Shown piece after piece: positions 25,012 to 35,116 of a DNA stretch of 64,000 bases. The stretch is taken from the NCBI RefSeq assembly GCF_007858275.1, contig NZ_VFEV01000030.1, positions 1 through 64,000 on the forward strand, given 5' to 3'. Within the stretch, counting starts at the first letter, position 1, and each line of letters opens with the position of its first letter. A model generated the notes under the pieces. The model made no database searches. It was not told the origin of the DNA and worked only from the letters and a program-made list of their open reading frames with translations. The position numbers were made by a program, and so were the translations under genes. The stretch is from Pseudomonas proteolytica. Lineage in GTDB: Bacteria > Pseudomonadota > Gammaproteobacteria > Pseudomonadales > Pseudomonadaceae.

Positions 25012-26409
25012 ATGCTGAAGAAGTTGTTCCAGTCATTCCGTTCCCCCTTGCGTCGTACGCAACACATTCGCAGCACGCCTGAAGTGCTCAACAGCAATCA
25101 ACATTCGCTGCAGCGCGCCCAGTTCAGCCGTTATGCGGTGAACATCGTCGAACGCCTGCAGAACGCTGGCTACCAGGCCTACCTGGTCGGCGGCTGCGTG
25201 CGCGACATGTTGCTCAACATCACCCCAAAGGATTTCGACGTCGCCACCAGCGCCACGCCTGAACAAGTGCGTGCCGAGTTTCGCAACGCGCGGATCATCG
25301 GCCGGCGCTTCAAATTGGTGCATATCCACTTTGGTCGCGAGATCATCGAGGTCGCGACCTTCCGCGCGGGCCACCCGCAAAACGATGAAGAGGAAGACAG
25401 CAACCAATCTTCCCGCAACGAAAGCGGACGCATCCTGCGGGACAATGTTTACGGCACCCTGGAAGAAGACGCGCAACGTCGCGACTTCACCATCAATGCC
25501 CTCTATTACGATCCGGTCAGCGAGCGCATCCTCGATTACGCCAACGGCGTGCACGATATCCGCAATCACCTGATCCGCCTGATCGGCGACCCCACGCAGC
25601 GCTACCAGGAAGACCCGGTGCGCATGCTGCGGGCCGTGCGGTTTGCCGCCAAGCTGAACTTCGGTATCGAGAAACACACAGCCGCGCCGATTCGCGAACT
25701 GGCTCCGATGCTGCGGGAAATCCCCTCGGCGCGCCTGTTCGAAGAAGTGCTCAAGCTGTTCCTGTCCGGGCATGCCGCCGACACGTTCGAAATGCTGGTG
25801 GACCTGCAGTTGTTCGACCCACTGTTCCCGGCCAGCGCCGATGCACTGGAGCACAACCCGACGTACACCCACACCCTGATCAGTGAAGCCTTGATCAACA
25901 CTGACCTTAGGATCAAACAGAACAAACCGGTGACCCCGGCCTTCCTGTTTGCTGCCCTGCTCTGGCCTGCGTTGCCAGCCCGGGTGCTGCGCCTGCAGAA
26001 CCGTGGCATGCCGCCAATTCCAGCGATGCAGGAAGCCGCCCACGAACTGATCGCTGAACAGTGCCAGCGCATCGCGATCCCCAAGCGTTTCACCATGCCG
26101 ATCCGCGAGATCTGGGACATGCAGGAGCGCCTGCCACGCCGCAGTGGCAAACGTGCCGACCTGCTGCTGGACAACCCGCGCTTCCGTGCCGGCTATGACT
26201 TCCTGCTGCTGCGCGAAAGCGCCGGCGAGCAGACCGATGGCCTGGGCGAATGGTGGACCGACTACCAGGACGCCAATGACAGCGAACGTCGCGAGATGAT
26301 CCGTGAGCTCAGCAGCAAAGGCGAAGCCACTGGCGACGGGCCGAAGAAACGCCGCCGCAGCAGTGGCAGCAAACGCAAGCGCAGTGCCGCCGACACCTCT
26401 GGCGAATAA
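25012..26409 (+). CDS. pcnB: Poly(A) polymerase I
   Basis: 465 aa from the ATG at 25012; a GTG 3 codons earlier is possible. It is a class II nucleotidyltransferase with GGCVRDMLL and the catalytic DFDVATSA (DxD-type) motif, an RNA-binding core and a very basic C-terminal tail (KKRRRSSGSKRKRS). It adds 3' poly(A) tails that expose RNAs to PNPase and other exonucleases. The N-terminus is membrane-associating and basic (MLKKLFQSFRSPLRR). folK follows after 5 nt. Confidence 0.95.
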   Translation: MLKKLFQSFRSPLRRTQHIRSTPEVLNSNQHSLQRAQFSRYAVNIVERLQNAGYQAYLVGGCVRDMLLNITPKDFDVATSATPEQVRAEFRNARIIGRRFKLVHIHFGREIIEVATFRAGHPQNDEEEDSNQSSRNESGRILRDNVYGTLEEDAQRRDFTINALYYDPVSERILDYANGVHDIRNHLIRLIGDPTQRYQEDPVRMLRAVRFAAKLNFGIEKHTAAPIRELAPMLREIPSARLFEEVLKLFLSGHAADTFEMLVDLQLFDPLFPASADALEHNPTYTHTLISEALINTDLRIKQNKPVTPAFLFAALLWPALPARVLRLQNRGMPPIPAMQEAAHELIAEQCQRIAIPKRFTMPIREIWDMQERLPRRSGKRADLLLDNPRFRAGYDFLLLRESAGEQTDGLGEWWTDYQDANDSERREMIRELSSKGEATGDGPKKRRRSSGSKRKRSAADTSGE

Positions 26410-26414
26410 GCACG

Positions 26415-26897
26415 GTGGAGCGTATCTACATCGGTATGGGCAGCAACCTTGCTGCCCCGCAACAGCAGTTGCGCGACGCCCTCAAGGCGTTGGCGCAATT
26501 GCCGAACACCACATTCGCGGGTGTTTCTGCCTTCTATCAAAGTGATTCCCTGCTTAGCGGCCAGCCGCGCTACACCAATGCCGTGGCGGCGCTGGACAGC
26601 ACGCTTGCGCCGCTGGTACTGCTGGATGCGCTGCAGGCCATCGAGAACGATCAGGGCCGCGAACGCCTTGAGCGCTGGGGGCCACGCACCCTGGACCTGG
26701 ATATCCTGCTGTTTGGTGATCGCCTGATCGACGAGCCGCGCCTCAAGGTGCCTCATTACCAAATGCATCTAAGGGCTTTTGTGCTCTATCCACTTGCCGA
26801 ATTGGCGCCGTCCACTTTAAAACTGCCTGACGGCCGCCTACTCAGCGAAGTGCTCGGCGAATGCCCGTTCGTCGGCCTCGAACGCCTGCGGTTGTAG
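26415..26897 (+). CDS. folK: 2-amino-4-hydroxy-6-hydroxymethyldihydropteridine pyrophosphokinase
   Basis: 160 aa from GTG (MERIYIGMGSNL). HPPK signatures are present: the N-terminal GSNL, and RWGPRTLDLDILLFG with the metal-binding Asp pair. It makes the pterin pyrophosphate used by FolP, encoded at 51.1 kb in this window. The stop codon TAG is part of the first bases of a REPIN (TGTAGGAGC), so the repeat begins inside the coding sequence. Confidence 0.95.
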   Translation: MERIYIGMGSNLAAPQQQLRDALKALAQLPNTTFAGVSAFYQSDSLLSGQPRYTNAVAALDSTLAPLVLLDALQAIENDQGRERLERWGPRTLDLDILLFGDRLIDEPRLKVPHYQMHLRAFVLYPLAELAPSTLKLPDGRLLSEVLGECPFVGLERLRL

Positions 26898-26992
26898 GAG
26901 CGAGCTTGCTCGCGAAAATCGTCAATATAAATGCAGGCGGCCTGATTAAACGCGTTGTCTAGATGTTCTTCGCGAGCAAGCTCGCTCCTACA
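26893..26992. repeat. REPIN (inverted REP pair) after folK
   Basis: Two 24-nt REP arms in inverted orientation (26893-26916 and 26969-26992; core GGAGCGAGCTTGCTCGCGAA and its complement), each itself an imperfect palindrome, with a 52-nt spacer. Such doublets are dispersed in fluorescens-group genomes by a RAYT transposase acting in trans; none is encoded here. The left arm supplies the folK stop codon. Confidence 0.92.
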
Positions 26993-27219
26993 ATCGCATC
27001 AGTAACAGCGGTAACACCCCGCTCGTAACAATGCGGTAACACATCCAATTGACTTCCCGAGTCCTCCTCACGACTATAGGCGTCCCGCTGCCGCCAACCC
27101 GGCGCTGAAGGGCGCAATCCAGGCCTTATAAGCACTGCTCTGAAGAAAGTGCGCCTGTATAAACGAAGACTCACGCGCGTTACTCGCTGTTTCCAAGCGC
27201 CTGAACGAGGACCCTTTTC
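26993..27219 (+). promoter_or_regulatory. panB upstream region with four GTAACA direct repeats
   Basis: GTAACA occurs at 27002, 27011, 27025 and 27036, all in the same orientation within 40 bp, followed by a TTGACT (27049-27054) whose 17-18-nt-distant -10 is poor (GACTATAGG). The hexamer is the same half-site as in the CbrB dyad before crcZ. The rest of the gap shows no gene. The ribosome site before panB is GAGGA (27208). Confidence 0.45.
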
Positions 27220-28020
27220 ATGCCAGACATTACCCTGACCACTTTGCAGAGCCTCAAACTCAAAGGTGAAAAAATCGCCATGCTGACCTGCTATGACGCC
27301 ACGTTCGCCCAGGCCTGCTGCCAGGCCGGCGTCGAGGTGTTACTGGTAGGTGACTCCCTGGGCATGGTTCTTCAAGGGAATGACAGCACCCTCCCCGTCA
27401 CCACCGATGAGCTCGCCTACCACACCGCCAGCGTCAAGCGCGGTAACGAGGGCGCGTTCATCATCGCCGACCTGCCGTTCATGGGTTACGCGACGCTGGA
27501 GCAGACGTTCCAGAACGCCGGCAAGCTGATGCAGGCCGGGGCACATATGATCAAAGTGGAAGGTGCCGTGTGGCTCGCCGAGTCGATCCGCCTGCTGGCT
27601 GAACGCGGCGTGCCGGTATGCGCGCATATGGGCCTCACGCCACAGTCGGTGAACATCCTCGGTGGCTACAAGGTCCAGGGCCGCAATGAAGCCCAGGCGC
27701 GGCAGATGCGTGCCGATGCCATCGCCCTGGAGCAGGCTGGCGCCGCGATGATCGTACTCGAATGCGTGCCAAGCGAACTGGCGCAAGAAATCACCCAGGC
27801 GGTGAAAATCCCGGTGATCGGCATTGGTGCGGGCAGCGCGACTGACGGCCAGGTCCTGGTACTGCACGATATGCTGGGCCTGAACCTCACCGGCCGCGCA
27901 CCAAAATTCGTGAAGAACTTCATGGCCGGCCAGGACAACATCCAGGCTGCACTGAGCACCTATGTCGCCGAAGTCAAAGCCGTTACCTTCCCAGGCATCG
28001 AACACGGATTCTCTGCATGA
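27220..28020 (+). CDS. panB: 3-methyl-2-oxobutanoate hydroxymethyltransferase
   Basis: 266-aa TIM barrel converting ketoisovalerate (from the ilv pathway) to ketopantoate with methylene-THF. Family blocks are MLTCYDATFA, LLVGDSLGMVLQG, the metal ligand GDS, DLPFMGY and VIGIGAG. The stop overlaps the panC start (ATGA at 28017-28020). Confidence 0.97.
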   Translation: MPDITLTTLQSLKLKGEKIAMLTCYDATFAQACCQAGVEVLLVGDSLGMVLQGNDSTLPVTTDELAYHTASVKRGNEGAFIIADLPFMGYATLEQTFQNAGKLMQAGAHMIKVEGAVWLAESIRLLAERGVPVCAHMGLTPQSVNILGGYKVQGRNEAQARQMRADAIALEQAGAAMIVLECVPSELAQEITQAVKIPVIGIGAGSATDGQVLVLHDMLGLNLTGRAPKFVKNFMAGQDNIQAALSTYVAEVKAVTFPGIEHGFSA

Positions 28021-28871
28021 ACACCGTCAAAACCCTGCGCGAACTGCGAGCCGCCGTCACCCACGCGCGTAGCGCCGGCAAGCGCATCGGCTTCGTGCCC
28101 ACCATGGGCAACCTGCATGCCGGCCACGCTACGCTGGTAACCCGCGCCGCCGAGCAAGCCGACTTCGTGGTGGCGAGCATTTTCGTCAACCCACTGCAGT
28201 TTGGCGCCGGCGAAGACCTGGACAAGTACCCACGCACCCTCGCCGCCGACCAGGAAAAGCTGCTGGTGGCAGGCTGCAACCTGCTATTTGCCCCTACGGT
28301 TGACGAGATGTACCCCGGCGGCATGACCGTGCAGACTCGGGTCAGCGTGCCGCAATTGTCCGAAGGCCTGTGCGGCGCCAGCCGTCCGGGCCACTTCGAG
28401 GGTGTGGCGACCGTGGTGAGCAAGTTGTTCAACATGGTCCAGCCTGACCTGGCGGTATTCGGGCAAAAGGACTATCAGCAACTGGCGGTGATCCGCGCCA
28501 TGGTGCGCGACCTGAACATGCCGATCCAGATTATCGGCGAACCCACCGTGCGCGCCGAGGACGGCCTCGCGCTGTCCTCGCGCAACGGTTACCTGAGCGA
28601 AGAACAGCGCGCCATCGCCCCGGTGCTGTACCGCAGCCTTTGCCAGATCGCCACCGCGATCCAAGCCGGCGACCGCGACTTTGCCAAACTGCGCGCCGAA
28701 CAGATCCAGCACATCGAGGCCGCCGGCCTGCGGATGGACTACCTGGAAGTTCGCCAGGGCCAGCACCTGCGCCCTGCAACTGTCGAGGATCGTGATGTGG
28801 TGATCCTCGTTGCCGCTTACCTGGGCGCGACCCGGCTGATCGACAACCTGCACCTCACGCTCCCCGCCTGA
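28017..28871 (+). CDS. panC: Pantothenate synthetase
   Basis: 284 aa. It is an ATP-dependent ligase joining pantoate to beta-alanine. The nucleotidyltransferase HIGH-type motif is in PTMGNLHAGH, with FGQKDYQQL and SSRNGYLS (KMSKS equivalent). It is coupled to panB by a 4-nt overlap. The expected partner panD (aspartate decarboxylase, source of beta-alanine) is not between panC and pgi. Confidence 0.97.
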   Translation: MNTVKTLRELRAAVTHARSAGKRIGFVPTMGNLHAGHATLVTRAAEQADFVVASIFVNPLQFGAGEDLDKYPRTLAADQEKLLVAGCNLLFAPTVDEMYPGGMTVQTRVSVPQLSEGLCGASRPGHFEGVATVVSKLFNMVQPDLAVFGQKDYQQLAVIRAMVRDLNMPIQIIGEPTVRAEDGLALSSRNGYLSEEQRAIAPVLYRSLCQIATAIQAGDRDFAKLRAEQIQHIEAAGLRMDYLEVRQGQHLRPATVEDRDVVILVAAYLGATRLIDNLHLTLPA

Positions 28872-29219
28872 TCCTGGCGATACTCCACTGTAGGAAAGGC
28901 TTGTGTGGGAGCGGGCTTGCCCGCGAAGGCGTCGGGTCAGCGACAAATGCATCGACTGACAGTCTGCAATCGCGGGCAAGCCCGCTCCCACACAAAGCGG
29001 CTCCCACAGTGGTTTGGTAGCCCCCCTCAGGCCCCGGTATAAAAAAGTACCGGCCTCTGCACAGACAAAGCCAAGACATATCGACACGCTAGGTTTAATG
29101 TAATCGCCCGGCGTTATAGTAAGCGCTGTCTGGAACCCAATCCTTGATACAAGACTGGACGTTCCGGGTTTAGAAGTGTCCTAAAGGCAGTCCCAGCAAT
29201 AAAAAGGAAACCCGCAGCG
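28872..29219 (+). other. panC-pgi intergenic region (no panD)
   Basis: 348 bp with no coding capacity recognised. It holds a perfect REPIN (28901-28995), a stem AGGCC-cc-GGTA/TACC-GGCCT around 29029-29053, and the pgi leader with AAAAAGGAAA as ribosome site. No fragment resembling aspartate 1-decarboxylase is seen. Confidence 0.6.
28901..28995. repeat. REPIN with perfect 26-bp arms between panC and pgi
   Basis: Arms 28901-28926 and 28970-28995 (core GTGGGAGCGGGCTTGCCCGC) are exact reverse complements. A further outer pair CCACTGT (28885-28891) / ACAGTGG (29006-29012) frames it. The perfect symmetry suggests a recent copy. Confidence 0.92.
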
Positions 29220-30884
29220 ATGGCGTACTACCGCACTCCCCATGACGTTACCGCTCTGCCCGCTTGGCAAGCGCTCAATCAACATCGCCAGGCCATGCAG
29301 GATTTCAGCATGCGCGAAGCGTTCAATGCCGATCCCCAGCGCTTTACCCAGTTCACTTTGAGCAGCTGCGGGCTGTTCCTCGATTACTCGAAAAACCTGA
29401 TTACCCCTGAAACACGCGACCTGCTGGTGGGCCTGGCCAACGAAGTCGATCTCAAAGGTGCGATCAAGGCGCTGTTCGACGGCGAGCCGGTCAACTCTTC
29501 GGAAGGTCGTCCGGCGCTGCACACTGCACTGCGCCGCCCGGTGGGCGACAAGTTGTCGGTCAACGGCACCAACATCATGCCCGACGTGCACAAGGTGCTG
29601 AACCAGATCACCGATCTGGTGGGCCGCATCCATGATGGCCTGTGGCGCGGCTACACCGAAAAACCAATCACCGACGTGGTCAACATCGGCATCGGTGGCT
29701 CGTTCCTCGGCCCGGAGCTGGTCTCTGAAGCGCTGTTGTCCTACGCCCACAAAGGTGTGCGCTGCCATTACCTGGCGAATATCGATGGCAGTGAGTTCCA
29801 CGAACTCACCCAGAAGCTGCGCGCCGAGACCACGCTGTTTATTGTCTCGTCGAAATCCTTCAACACCCTCGAAACCCTGAAAAACGCCCAGGCCGCCCGC
29901 GCCTGGTACCTGGCCCAGGGTGGCTCGGAAGCCGAGCTGTATCGCCACTTCATCGCCGTGTCGAGCAACAACGCGGCGGCCGTGGCCTTCGGTATCCGTG
30001 AAGAGAATATCTTCCCGATGTGGGACTGGGTCGGCGGCCGTTACTCGTTGTGGTCGGCCATCGGCTTGCCTATCGCCCTGGCGATTGGCATGTCCAACTT
30101 CAAGGAACTGCTGTCTGGCGCCTACTCCATGGACCAGCACTTCCAGAACACCCCATTCGAGCAGAATATGCCTGTGCTGCTGGGTCTGCTGGGTGTGTGG
30201 TACGGCAATTTCTGGGGCGCTCAGAGCCATGCGATCCTGCCGTACGACCACTACCTGCGCAACATCACCAAGCACCTGCAACAACTGGACATGGAATCCA
30301 ACGGCAAAAGCGTACGCCAGGACGGCAAGCCGGTTGCGGTCGACACGGGCCCGGTGATCTGGGGCGGCGTGGGCTGCAACGGCCAGCACGCTTACCACCA
30401 GTTGCTGCACCAGGGCACCCAACTGATCCCGGCCGACTTCATTGTGCCGATCGTCAGCTTCAACCCGGTCTCCGACCATCACCAGTGGCTGTATGCCAAC
30501 TGCCTGTCCCAGAGCCAGGCGCTGATGCTCGGCAAGACCCGCAGCGAAGCCGAAGCCGAGCTGCGTGACAAAGGCATGGCCGAGGAAGAAGTACAGAAAC
30601 TGGCGCCACACAAAGTCATCCCTGGCAACCGCCCGAGCAACACCCTGGTGGTCGAACGGATCAGCCCGCGACGCCTCGGCGCACTGGTGGCGATGTATGA
30701 GCACAAGGTGTTCGTGCAGAGCGTTATCTGGGGCATCAACGCTTTTGACCAATGGGGCGTTGAGCTGGGCAAGGAGCTGGGCAAAGGCGTCTACAACCGC
30801 CTGACAGGCGCTGAGGAAACCTCGGCCGAAGATGCCTCGACCCAGGGCCTGATCAACTACTTCCGTGGTCGTCACCGCGGTTGA
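29220..30884 (+). CDS. pgi: Glucose-6-phosphate isomerase
   Basis: 554 aa, full length. Two SIS-type sugar isomerase domains with the PGI signatures VNIGIGGSFLGPE and VGGRYSLWSAIGL, a catalytic Glu in the GQHAYHQLLHQGT region and a catalytic Lys near the C-terminus (INAFDQWGVELGK). In pseudomonads it works mainly in the gluconeogenic and Entner-Doudoroff cycle direction. The start is an ATG with AAGGAAA upstream. Confidence 0.97.
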   Translation: MAYYRTPHDVTALPAWQALNQHRQAMQDFSMREAFNADPQRFTQFTLSSCGLFLDYSKNLITPETRDLLVGLANEVDLKGAIKALFDGEPVNSSEGRPALHTALRRPVGDKLSVNGTNIMPDVHKVLNQITDLVGRIHDGLWRGYTEKPITDVVNIGIGGSFLGPELVSEALLSYAHKGVRCHYLANIDGSEFHELTQKLRAETTLFIVSSKSFNTLETLKNAQAARAWYLAQGGSEAELYRHFIAVSSNNAAAVAFGIREENIFPMWDWVGGRYSLWSAIGLPIALAIGMSNFKELLSGAYSMDQHFQNTPFEQNMPVLLGLLGVWYGNFWGAQSHAILPYDHYLRNITKHLQQLDMESNGKSVRQDGKPVAVDTGPVIWGGVGCNGQHAYHQLLHQGTQLIPADFIVPIVSFNPVSDHHQWLYANCLSQSQALMLGKTRSEAEAELRDKGMAEEEVQKLAPHKVIPGNRPSNTLVVERISPRRLGALVAMYEHKVFVQSVIWGINAFDQWGVELGKELGKGVYNRLTGAEETSAEDASTQGLINYFRGRHRG

Positions 30885-30925
30885 AGTGATCGGCACTACA
30901 ATCAGGGATTGAACCTGCACAAGCG

Positions 30926-30965
30926 CCCTTGTGTAGGAACTGGCTTGCCAGCTCCTGCACAAGGG
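30926..30965. repeat. 40-nt dyad (REP-like singlet) between pgi and acs
   Basis: Arms CCCTTGTG (30926-30933) and CACAAGGG (30958-30965) enclose a REP-like core with GGA-a-CTGGC/GCCAG-c-TCC. Folded, it makes one long hairpin starting 42 nt after the pgi stop. There is no T-run, so it is probably an mRNA 3'-end protector rather than a terminator. Confidence 0.7.
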
Positions 30966-31009
30966 TCAGCCTTGAGCTCTTGTATCTATAACAAGAAGAG
31001 GGATCCCTT

Positions 31010-32947
<1,938 letters not shown>

Positions 32948-32963
32948 GAACCCCCAAGCCACC

Positions 32964-33833
32964 ATGGAATTTCTGCGCAACCGTATCGAATCCCAGTTGA
33001 TGAGCCTGACGGGCCTGTCCCTCGGCAATCTGGACCTGGAGAGCCCCAAGGGCGACCCAGGGCTGTTCGGGCCGGACTCGGTAAGCTGGAAGGTCCATGG
33101 TGACTTCAGCAGCATGCTGATCGGTGGCATCAGCGCCTTGATGTTGCAGGCGCTGCATCCCCTGGCGTTGGCCGGCGTGTGGGACCATTCGAATTTTCGC
33201 CAGGACATGCTCGGGCGTTTGCGCCGCACTTCGCAGTTTATTTCCGGTACCACCTTTGGCTCGCGCCGCGACGCGTCATGGCTGATCGAAAAGGTGCGCA
33301 CCATCCACCTGCAAGTGGTCGGGCATGCGCCTGACGGGCGTCCTTATGCGGCCAGCGATCCCGAGTTACTGACCTGGGTCCACGTCGCCGAAGTCAGCAG
33401 CTTTCTCGCGGCGCACCTGCGCTACAAAAACCCGGATTTATCGCCCAGGGATCAGGACCGCTACTACAGCGAAATAGCCCTGATCGCCGAACAGCTGGGA
33501 GCTCGGCATGTGCCGCGCTCACGGCAGGAAATTTCGGATTATCTGCAGCGGATTCGCCCACAACTGCTGTGTGACGAACGCAGCCGTGAAGTGCTGCGCC
33601 TGCTGCTCAACGCCCCGGCACCCAGCACCCTGGCCAAGCCGTTCGGCGCGCTGATGATGCAAGCGGGTATTGATCTGCTTCCGGACTGGGCCAACGACAT
33701 GCTTGGCCAACAACAAAGCCCACTGCAACGCCAACTGATCCGCACTGGGGTCAGGCGTAGCGCGCCACTGCTGCGCTGGGCAATGCGCAACGGCTCGGTG
33801 CAGCGCGCCCACAGGCGCATGGGCCTGCTGTAA
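32964..33833 (+). CDS. Oxygenase MpaB-like (DUF2236) family protein
   Basis: 289 aa, all-helical. The family features LMLQALHPLALAGVWDHS, SRRDASWLIEKVRTIHLQVVG and ELLTWVHVAEV supply conserved histidines and aromatic residues. MpaB and Lcp enzymes of this superfamily are heme-dependent oxygenases, but the substrate here is unknown and heme binding is inferred. It starts 16 nt after acs and may be co-transcribed with it. Confidence 0.8.
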   Translation: MEFLRNRIESQLMSLTGLSLGNLDLESPKGDPGLFGPDSVSWKVHGDFSSMLIGGISALMLQALHPLALAGVWDHSNFRQDMLGRLRRTSQFISGTTFGSRRDASWLIEKVRTIHLQVVGHAPDGRPYAASDPELLTWVHVAEVSSFLAAHLRYKNPDLSPRDQDRYYSEIALIAEQLGARHVPRSRQEISDYLQRIRPQLLCDERSREVLRLLLNAPAPSTLAKPFGALMMQAGIDLLPDWANDMLGQQQSPLQRQLIRTGVRRSAPLLRWAMRNGSVQRAHRRMGLL

Positions 33834-33840
33834 CGCAGCT

Positions 33841-33942
33841 TTGTAGGAGCGGGCTTGCCAGCGAAAATCGTCAACGCTGACGCAACACGCCTGAAGAAAC
33901 GCGGCGATGTCGAGTTTTTCGCGGGCAAGCCCGCTCCTGTAA
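33841..33942. repeat. REPIN after the MpaB-like gene
   Basis: Inverted REP arms 33841-33865 and 33918-33942 (core TAGGAGCGGGCTTGCCAGCG and near-complement) with a 52-nt spacer, starting 8 nt past the stop codon. Arms differ by a few bases, unlike the perfect copy at 28.9 kb. Confidence 0.9.
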
Positions 33943-34004
33943 AAGCCGGGACCCACAGGAGCTGTTAAACTTGCGCGCTTAAATTCCCCAGCAAGGCGCG
34001 CTCC

Positions 34005-35021
34005 ATGTCGTCCCTGAATCAGGCGCTGCGCGCCGCCCTCGATCACCGCCAAGACCTGCTCGCCGAGCTGCATGCCCAAGGCACCGATTGCTATCGGTTA
34101 TTCCATGGCAGCCAGGAAGGCGCCGGCGGCTTGACCATCGACCGCTACGGCCCGCAATTGATGGTGCAGAGCTTTCACCAGGCGCTGGACAGCGATGCAC
34201 TGCTGCAATTGCACCTGATGATCAACCAGTACCTGGGGCTTGAATTGTTGCTGGTCTATAACGACCGCTCCCGAGGCAACTCGCGTATCGACCGCGAAGA
34301 CACCGTATACCGCGCCGAGCCCGCCGCCCTGGAAGACCTGGTCGGCCATGAGTGGGCCCTGAACTATCGCGTGCGCGGCCGCCATCCTGGGCAGGACCCG
34401 CTGCTGTTCCTGGACCTGCGCAACACCCGCGGCTGGGTCAAGGCCCACAGTGCCGGCAAAAGCGTACTTAACCTGTTTGCGTACACCTGCGGCGTCGGCC
34501 TCAGCGCAGCGGCTGGTGGGGCCCGTGAGGTGTGCAACCTGGATTTTGCCGAGGGCAACCTGGCAGTCGGCCGCGAGAACGGCGACCTGAACCCACAATT
34601 GCCGCCCATGACGTTTGTACAGTCCGATTACTTTCCGGCCATCCGCCAACTGGCCGGGCTGCCGATCACCCAGCGTCGCGGGCAAAAACTGCCGAGCTAC
34701 CCGCGCCTGGAACCACGTCAATATGACCTGGTGCTGCTCGACCCGCCGGCCTGGGCCAAGAGCGCCTTTGGGACCGTGGACTTGCTGCGTGACTACCAGA
34801 GCCTGCTCAAGCCGGCATTGCTGGCCACCGCACAAGATGGCGTGCTGATCTGCTGCAACAACCTGGCAAAAGTCAGCATGGACGACTGGCGCGAGCAGGT
34901 CTTGCGCTGCGCTGAAAAGGCCGGCCGACCTGTACGCGACTGGAAAGTGATGACACCCGGTGCAGACTTTCCCTCACAAGACCAACAGCCCCCACTGAAG
35001 ACCTTGATCCTGCAACTGTAG
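34005..35021 (+). CDS. Class I SAM-dependent methyltransferase, RlmI-like
   Basis: 338 aa. A small N-terminal domain (RLFHGSQEGAGGLTIDRYG) resembles the PUA-containing RlmI/RlmK family. The Rossmann core has SAM motif I VLNLFAYTCGVGL and the catalytic-region motif LLDPPAWAKS, consistent with 23S rRNA cytosine-C5 methyltransferases. The exact target base is not assignable from sequence. A single-gene unit between a REPIN and the DUF748 gene. Confidence 0.8.
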   Translation: MSSLNQALRAALDHRQDLLAELHAQGTDCYRLFHGSQEGAGGLTIDRYGPQLMVQSFHQALDSDALLQLHLMINQYLGLELLLVYNDRSRGNSRIDREDTVYRAEPAALEDLVGHEWALNYRVRGRHPGQDPLLFLDLRNTRGWVKAHSAGKSVLNLFAYTCGVGLSAAAGGAREVCNLDFAEGNLAVGRENGDLNPQLPPMTFVQSDYFPAIRQLAGLPITQRRGQKLPSYPRLEPRQYDLVLLDPPAWAKSAFGTVDLLRDYQSLLKPALLATAQDGVLICCNNLAKVSMDDWREQVLRCAEKAGRPVRDWKVMTPGADFPSQDQQPPLKTLILQL

Positions 35022-35116
35022 GATTGTCCTGAAATGCTTGGCCTGGCGTAATAAAGGCGCGGTTCTTCGGAACCGCAAACCCGTGCCATACTCCAAGGCA
35101 CTCCTGATTGATATAG

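Noticed and set aside
28872..29219. Possible degraded panD
   Set aside because: I looked for the pyruvoyl G-S motif and panD-like frames on both strands and saw none; the sequence is explained by a REPIN and a leader.
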